Shown: positions 60,305 to 64,000 of the stretch, piece after piece
Numbering within the stretch: the stretch's first letter is position 1
Layout of the letters: each line of letters begins with the position of its first letter
Assembly: GCF_021390575.1 (NCBI RefSeq)
Contig: NZ_JAJEJQ010000001.1
Coordinates: 2,456,501-2,520,500, forward strand
Length of the DNA stretch: 64,000 bases
Direction: 5' to 3'
DNA from: Paraburkholderia adhaesiva
GTDB lineage: Bacteria; Pseudomonadota; Gammaproteobacteria; Burkholderiales; Burkholderiaceae
Made by a program: the position numbers and the translations under genes
Notes under the pieces: model-generated
The model's database searches: none
Seen by the model: the letters and a program-made list of their open reading frames with translations, nothing else
Told to the model about the DNA's origin: nothing

Positions 60305-61693
60305 TTAGTCGAGCGCCGAGTCCGGCGCGGAGACGACGTCGCTCGCCCGTGCGATCGCCTCGGTCGCCTCGCTCACCACCGCCGATTCCTCCGGCGTGGT
60401 TTCGGCCTGCGCCGTCTTCGTCTTCGGCTTTGCTTCGCCGCGACGCTCCAGCACGGCAGCAAAGAAGCCGTCGGTGGCATGGCGGTGCGGCCAGAGCTTG
60501 AGGTACTCGCCCGTGTCGAGGCCGATGCGCTGCTCGGCGAGCACGTCGCGCGCGCTCACCAGGACGAACTCCGGATGCGCTTCGAGGAACTGCTTAACGA
60601 CTGCCTCGTTCTCGGCTTCGAGGATGCTGCACGTCGCGTAGACGAGGCGGCCACCACGCTTGAGCAAACGCGCGGCGCTCGTGAGGATCGACAACTGCTT
60701 CGGCGCGAGTTCGGCGACCGACTCGGGCGTCTGCCGCCACTTGAGGTCGGGATTGCGGCGCAGCGTGCCGAGGCCCGAGCACGGCGCATCGACCAGCACG
60801 CGGTCGATCTTGCCGACGAGCCGCTTGATCTTCGAATCGTGCTCGCTGTCGATCAGCACCGGATTGACGTTGGAGAGCCCGCTGCGCGCAAGGCGCGGCT
60901 TCAGCTTCGCAAGCCGGCGATCCGAGACGTCGAACGCGTAGAGACGCCCCGACGAGCGCATCATCGCGCCGAGCGCGAGCGTCTTGCCGCCCGCGCCCGC
61001 GCAAAAATCAACGACCATCTCGCCACGGCGCGGCGCGACGAGCGAACACAGAAGCTGGCTGCCCTCGTCCTGCACTTCGAACCAGCCGTTCTTGAATGCA
61101 TCGAGTTTCGCGAGGGCCGGCTTGGTCGCCACGCGCACGCCGAACGGCGCGAACGGCGTCTCACCGGCATCGATGCCGGCATCGGCGAGCGCGCGCAGCA
61201 GTTCGTCGCGGCTCGCCTTGATGGGGTTCGCGCGCAGATCGAGCGGCGCCGGGTAGTTCAGCGCGGCAGCCAGTTGCGCGAGTTCGGCGGCATCGAACCG
61301 CGTCTCGAGCGCCCGCACGATCCACTCGGGCAAGTTCAGTTGCACGCGCTGCGGCAGGCTCGCCGGATCGACCTTCGATACGTGTTCGAGCCAGTTCGCC
61401 TCGGCGTCCGAGACGAACGGGCGCACAGCCGATCGGCCTGCCGTCGCCATCAGGCCGAGCAGGGCCAGGCGCCGCGTCGGGCTGCCCGTGCCGCTCTCGG
61501 CCAGATGCGCGAACTCCATGCGGCGGCGCAGCACGGCGAACACCGCTTCGGCGATCACGCCGCGCTCGCCGTGGCCGAGCTTCGGATGCTCGCGGAAAAA
61601 CCGGCTCGTGACGGCGTCGGCGGGGCCGGTGAACTTGAGGACGTCGGCGAGCAACGTTTCGGTTTGTCCGATCAGAAATCCATGCAGCCTCAT
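60305..61693 (-). CDS. rsmB: RsmB/NOP-family class I SAM-dependent RNA methyltransferase
   Basis: A 462-residue 5-methylcytosine rRNA methyltransferase-like protein. An N-terminal NusB-like region (about 1-150) precedes the catalytic domain with VVDFCAGAGGKTLALGAM, the two cysteine motifs DAPCSGLGTLRRNPDLKWR and LVYATCSILEAENEAVVKQF, and a polar C-terminal tail. The two catalytic cysteines are present. RsmB is the likely orthologue, but the lack of full-length comparison leaves the exact rRNA target open. Its start overlaps the purN stop by four bases. Confidence 0.88.
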   Translation of the reverse strand: MRLHGFLIGQTETLLADVLKFTGPADAVTSRFFREHPKLGHGERGVIAEAVFAVLRRRMEFAHLAESGTGSPTRRLALLGLMATAGRSAVRPFVSDAEANWLEHVSKVDPASLPQRVQLNLPEWIVRALETRFDAAELAQLAAALNYPAPLDLRANPIKASRDELLRALADAGIDAGETPFAPFGVRVATKPALAKLDAFKNGWFEVQDEGSQLLCSLVAPRRGEMVVDFCAGAGGKTLALGAMMRSSGRLYAFDVSDRRLAKLKPRLARSGLSNVNPVLIDSEHDSKIKRLVGKIDRVLVDAPCSGLGTLRRNPDLKWRQTPESVAELAPKQLSILTSAARLLKRGGRLVYATCSILEAENEAVVKQFLEAHPEFVLVSARDVLAEQRIGLDTGEYLKLWPHRHATDGFFAAVLERRGEAKPKTKTAQAETTPEESAVVSEATEAIARASDVVSAPDSALD

Positions 61694-62361
61694 GCGCCCT
61701 CCCCGGCGATTTGTGCGTTCGTGTTGGTGTCGTCAAGGAAGAGCCATTGCGGCTCGGGCGGCGTGAGCGTCACGCGTCCGTCGTCGAGCGCAAGGCGCCC
61801 TTCGACGAACCAGCGCACCGCGCGCGGGTAAATCAGATGCTCGGTCTTGAGGATGCGCGCGGCGAGCGCCGCCGCGTCGTCGCCCGCGCAGACCGGCACG
61901 GCCGACTGCAGGACGATCGGCCCATGATCGAGCGTCGGCGTGACGAAATGGACCGTCGCGCCATGCACGCGACAGCCCGCGTCGAGGGCCTGCTGATGCG
62001 TCTTGAGACCAGGAAAGCTCGGCAGCAGCGACGGATGGATGTTCAGCATCCGACCCGAATAATGCGCGACAAACCCGTCGGTCAGCACGCGCATGAAGCC
62101 GGCGAGCACGACGAGGTCTGGCTGATAGCCGTCGATGACTTGTGCGAGCGCCGCGTCGAACGCAGCGCGATCCGAATACTGGCGATGATCGACCACCGCC
62201 GTGGCAATGCCGTGCGAAGCCGCGAACGCAAGGCCCGTGGCGTCAGGGCGGTTGGCAATCACGGCGGCGATGCGCGCCGGCCACGCTTCGTGCGCACAGG
62301 CGCGCACGATGGCTTCCATGTTGCTGCCCCGTCCAGAAATCAGGATGACGAGATTTTTCAT
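61690..62361 (-). CDS. purN: Phosphoribosylglycinamide formyltransferase
   Basis: A 223-residue enzyme of purine synthesis that formylates GAR with 10-formyl-THF. Motifs are ILISGRGSNMEAIVRAC, VLAGFMRVLTDGFVAHYSGR, the catalytic NIHPSLLPSFPGLKTHQQAL, and VHFVTPTLDHGPIVLQSAVP. It overlaps the following methyltransferase gene by four bases, so the two form an operon. Confidence 0.97.
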   Translation of the reverse strand: MKNLVILISGRGSNMEAIVRACAHEAWPARIAAVIANRPDATGLAFAASHGIATAVVDHRQYSDRAAFDAALAQVIDGYQPDLVVLAGFMRVLTDGFVAHYSGRMLNIHPSLLPSFPGLKTHQQALDAGCRVHGATVHFVTPTLDHGPIVLQSAVPVCAGDDAAALAARILKTEHLIYPRAVRWFVEGRLALDDGRVTLTPPEPQWLFLDDTNTNAQIAGEGA

Positions 62362-62427
62362 CCGCGGATTTTATCATTGAGGGCGGCCTCCGACGCCCGT
62401 ACCGGGGCGGCTGACCGCCCGAGCGTT

Positions 62428-62433
62428 TATAAT
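62428..62433 (+). promoter_or_regulatory. -10 box upstream of ribF
   Basis: A consensus TATAAT lies about 75 bases before the ribF start. No -35 box is evident. Confidence 0.45.
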
Positions 62434-62508
62434 CTTCTGTTTCGTCGCGGCCCGCTCGCCGCACGTGACAACGTCACACCAGCCACATTAACGGTCCGTT
62501 CCGCAATC

Positions 62509-63504
62509 GTGAGAGTCTTCCGCGGTCTTCCCAACGCCGAAAGCCGCGCGCCCTGCGCGCTCACCATCGGCAACTTCGACGGTGTCCACCGCGGACATCA
62601 GGCGTTGCTCGCGCGCGTGCGCGCGGCAGCCGACGCTCGCGGCCTGCCCGTCTGTGTGATGACCTTCGAGCCTCACCCCCGCGAGTTCTTCAATCCTGCC
62701 GGCGCGCCGCCGCGCATCGCGATGCTGCGCGACAAGCTGGAAGCGCTCCGCGATAACGGCGTGGACCGCGTCGTCGTCGAGCACTTCAACCATACGTTCG
62801 CGAGCCAGTCGCCGGATGCGTTCGTCGAGCGCGTCCTCGTCGGCGGCCTCCATGCCCGCTGGATGTTGATCGGAGACGACTTCCGCTACGGCGCCAAACG
62901 CGCCGGCGATTTCGAGTCACTCAAGATCGCGGGCCGTCAGTACGGCTTCGAAGTCGAGCAGATGGCGACCGTGGCCGACCCGTCAGGTGCGCGCATCTCC
63001 AGCTCGGGCGTGCGCGCACAGCTTGCAGCGGGCGACCTCGACGCGGCGCGCGCCGCACTCGGCCGCGGCTACGCGATCAGCGGGCACGTCGTGCACGGCC
63101 TGAAACTCGGCCGCGACCTCGGTTTCCCGACGATGAACTTTCCGATCGGCCACAAGCGGCCGGCGGCGAAGGGCGTTTTCGTCGTGCAGGTGCATGGCAT
63201 CGCCGAGAAGCCGCTGCCGGGCGTCGCGAGCCTCGGCGTGCGCCCCACGGTCGACGACTCGGGCCGTGTGCTGCTCGAAGTCCATTTGCTCGACTGGCAC
63301 GGCAGCGCCTATGGCAAGCTCGTGCGCGTCGAATTCCTGAAGAAGCTGCGCGACGAGGAAAAGTTCGTCGACCTCGAAACGCTGACCTCAGCGATTGCCC
63401 GCGATGTGGTCAACGCCCGCGCGTGGTTCGCCGCCGCCGGCGCCGATGCCGCGGGCACCCGTTCCACCGGTTTTGCGACCTCGGCCACCGACCGAATTAG
63501 GTGA
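62509..63504 (+). CDS. ribF: Bifunctional riboflavin kinase/FAD synthetase
   Basis: A 331-residue enzyme that phosphorylates riboflavin to FMN and adenylates it to FAD. The N-terminal FAD synthetase part has ALTIGNFDGVHRGHQALLAR and CVMTFEPHPREFF, with GDDFRYGAKRAGDFESLK. The C-terminal flavokinase part has GRGYAISGHVVHGLKLGRDL, GFPTMNFP and GVASLGVRPTVDDSGRVLLE. A tail of about 30 residues rich in Ala and Thr follows. The start is a GTG (VRVFRGLPNAESR), because no ATG precedes the family N-terminus in frame nearby. Confidence 0.95.
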   Translation: MRVFRGLPNAESRAPCALTIGNFDGVHRGHQALLARVRAAADARGLPVCVMTFEPHPREFFNPAGAPPRIAMLRDKLEALRDNGVDRVVVEHFNHTFASQSPDAFVERVLVGGLHARWMLIGDDFRYGAKRAGDFESLKIAGRQYGFEVEQMATVADPSGARISSSGVRAQLAAGDLDAARAALGRGYAISGHVVHGLKLGRDLGFPTMNFPIGHKRPAAKGVFVVQVHGIAEKPLPGVASLGVRPTVDDSGRVLLEVHLLDWHGSAYGKLVRVEFLKKLRDEEKFVDLETLTSAIARDVVNARAWFAAAGADAAGTRSTGFATSATDRIR

Positions 63505-63666
63505 CCGGCTGCCCGTGCGCGCGTAATCAATGCGCCGCCCGGGTCCCCCGCCGCGGCGCACCGCTCGCAATGACGCGAGCAGCGCACGAGGCGACTGAGG
63601 CGGCAGTTATGCGGCGAAGCCGCTCGCGCCGACCCGAGTATCCCCAGAATTCACCGTGATCTCACC

Positions 63667-64000
63667 ATGAGCGACAAAAAAGCATCCTCCGGCAAGCCCG
63701 CGCAGAAGTCCGAATCGAAGTACCCCGTCAACCTGCTGGACACTCCGTTCCCGATGCGCGGCGATCTGCCGAAGCGCGAGCCGCAGTGGGTCAAGGAATG
63801 GCAGGACGGCAAGATCTACGAAAAGATCCGCGCAGCCTCGAAGGGCCGCAAGAAGTTCATCCTGCACGATGGCCCGCCGTATGCGAACGGCGACATCCAC
63901 CTCGGCCACGCGGTGAACAAGATTCTCAAGGACATGATCGTCAAGGCGCGCAACCTCGCGGGCTACGACGCGGTCTACGTGCCGGGCTGGGATTGCCACG
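63667..64000 (+). CDS. ileS: Isoleucyl-tRNA synthetase, N-terminal part (runs off the window)
   Basis: The first 111 residues are visible: [20 protein letters not shown], then [20 protein letters not shown] and the class I HIGH-type motif in [20 protein letters not shown], ending YVPGWDCH at the window edge. It charges tRNA-Ile. It lies downstream of ribF on the same strand, the conserved ribF-ileS order. Confidence 0.97.
   Translation, partial: MSDKKASSGKPAQKSESKYPVNLLDTPFPMRGDLPKREPQWVKEWQDGKIYEKIRAASKGRKKFILHDGPPYANGDIHLGHAVNKILKDMIVKARNLAGYDAVYVPGWDCH

Noticed and set aside
1..64000. CRISPR arrays, insertion sequences, rRNA genes, prophage modules
   Set aside because: No regularly spaced direct repeats, transposase-like sequence, rRNA sequence or phage structural genes were seen by reading the window.

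Overview
The window is a high-GC stretch of beta-proteobacterial chromosome. Gene content and order (rpmB-rpmG-nadB/nadC/nadA, ribBX-ribH-nusB, ubiD, trmB/uppP, ispH-fkpB, purN/ribF/ileS) and protein sequence style point to Burkholderiaceae, most likely a Paraburkholderia, Caballeronia or Burkholderia main chromosome. Most of it is dense housekeeping sequence on both strands. There is no rRNA operon, CRISPR array, prophage or intact insertion sequence.

Layout. 1-5.2 kb is an iron-uptake locus: a TonB-dependent receptor, a DUF3325 protein and a PepSY protein on the minus strand, divergent from tonB-exbB-exbD, with two Fur-box-like palindromes. 5.3-8 kb holds a small unknown gene, a remnant of an autotransporter barrel, a DedA protein and an AI-2E-family transporter. 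8.1-11.2 kb is a complete polar amino-acid ABC importer. 11.5-19.2 kb is the pbpC/yfhM pair (penicillin-binding protein 1C with a bacterial alpha-2-macroglobulin). 19.7-22.1 kb is a more accessory patch: a diguanylate cyclase, an AT-rich small gene and a HigBA toxin-antitoxin pair. 22.3-31.6 kb carries riboflavin genes, nusB, an aminotransferase, a lytic transglycosylase, ubiD, a succinate-semialdehyde dehydrogenase and a LysE exporter. 31.7-45.3 kb mixes small unknown genes, two tRNAs (Gly-CCC, Leu-CAA), trmB, uppP, hemN, rsuA, a flavin/iron-sulfur reductase and argD. 45.4-49 kb is a branched-chain amino-acid type ABC cluster (livHMGF) without a binding-protein gene. 50.3-64 kb contains ispH-fkpB, radC, rpmBG, nadB with nadAC opposite, a fatty-acid desaturase, an MscS channel, an rsmB-like methyltransferase with purN, ribF and the start of ileS.

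The most notable signal lies in front of argD (43380-43614). A promoter leads almost directly into a 15-codon leader ORF with four consecutive arginine codons. Its stop codon is followed at once by a segment that can pair with the 5' arm of a strong intrinsic terminator lying 65 bases before argD. This is the architecture of ribosome-mediated attenuation, here matched to an arginine-biosynthesis gene, and I know of no described arginine attenuator of this kind in these bacteria. Other points worth a look are a probably leaderless higB mRNA inside a nested operator, an unknown gene with complete expression signals beside the liv cluster (49235-49738), a 53-residue basic small protein (32430-32591), a DUF3649-PepSY fusion and an epimerase with a long Arg/Pro-rich insertion.
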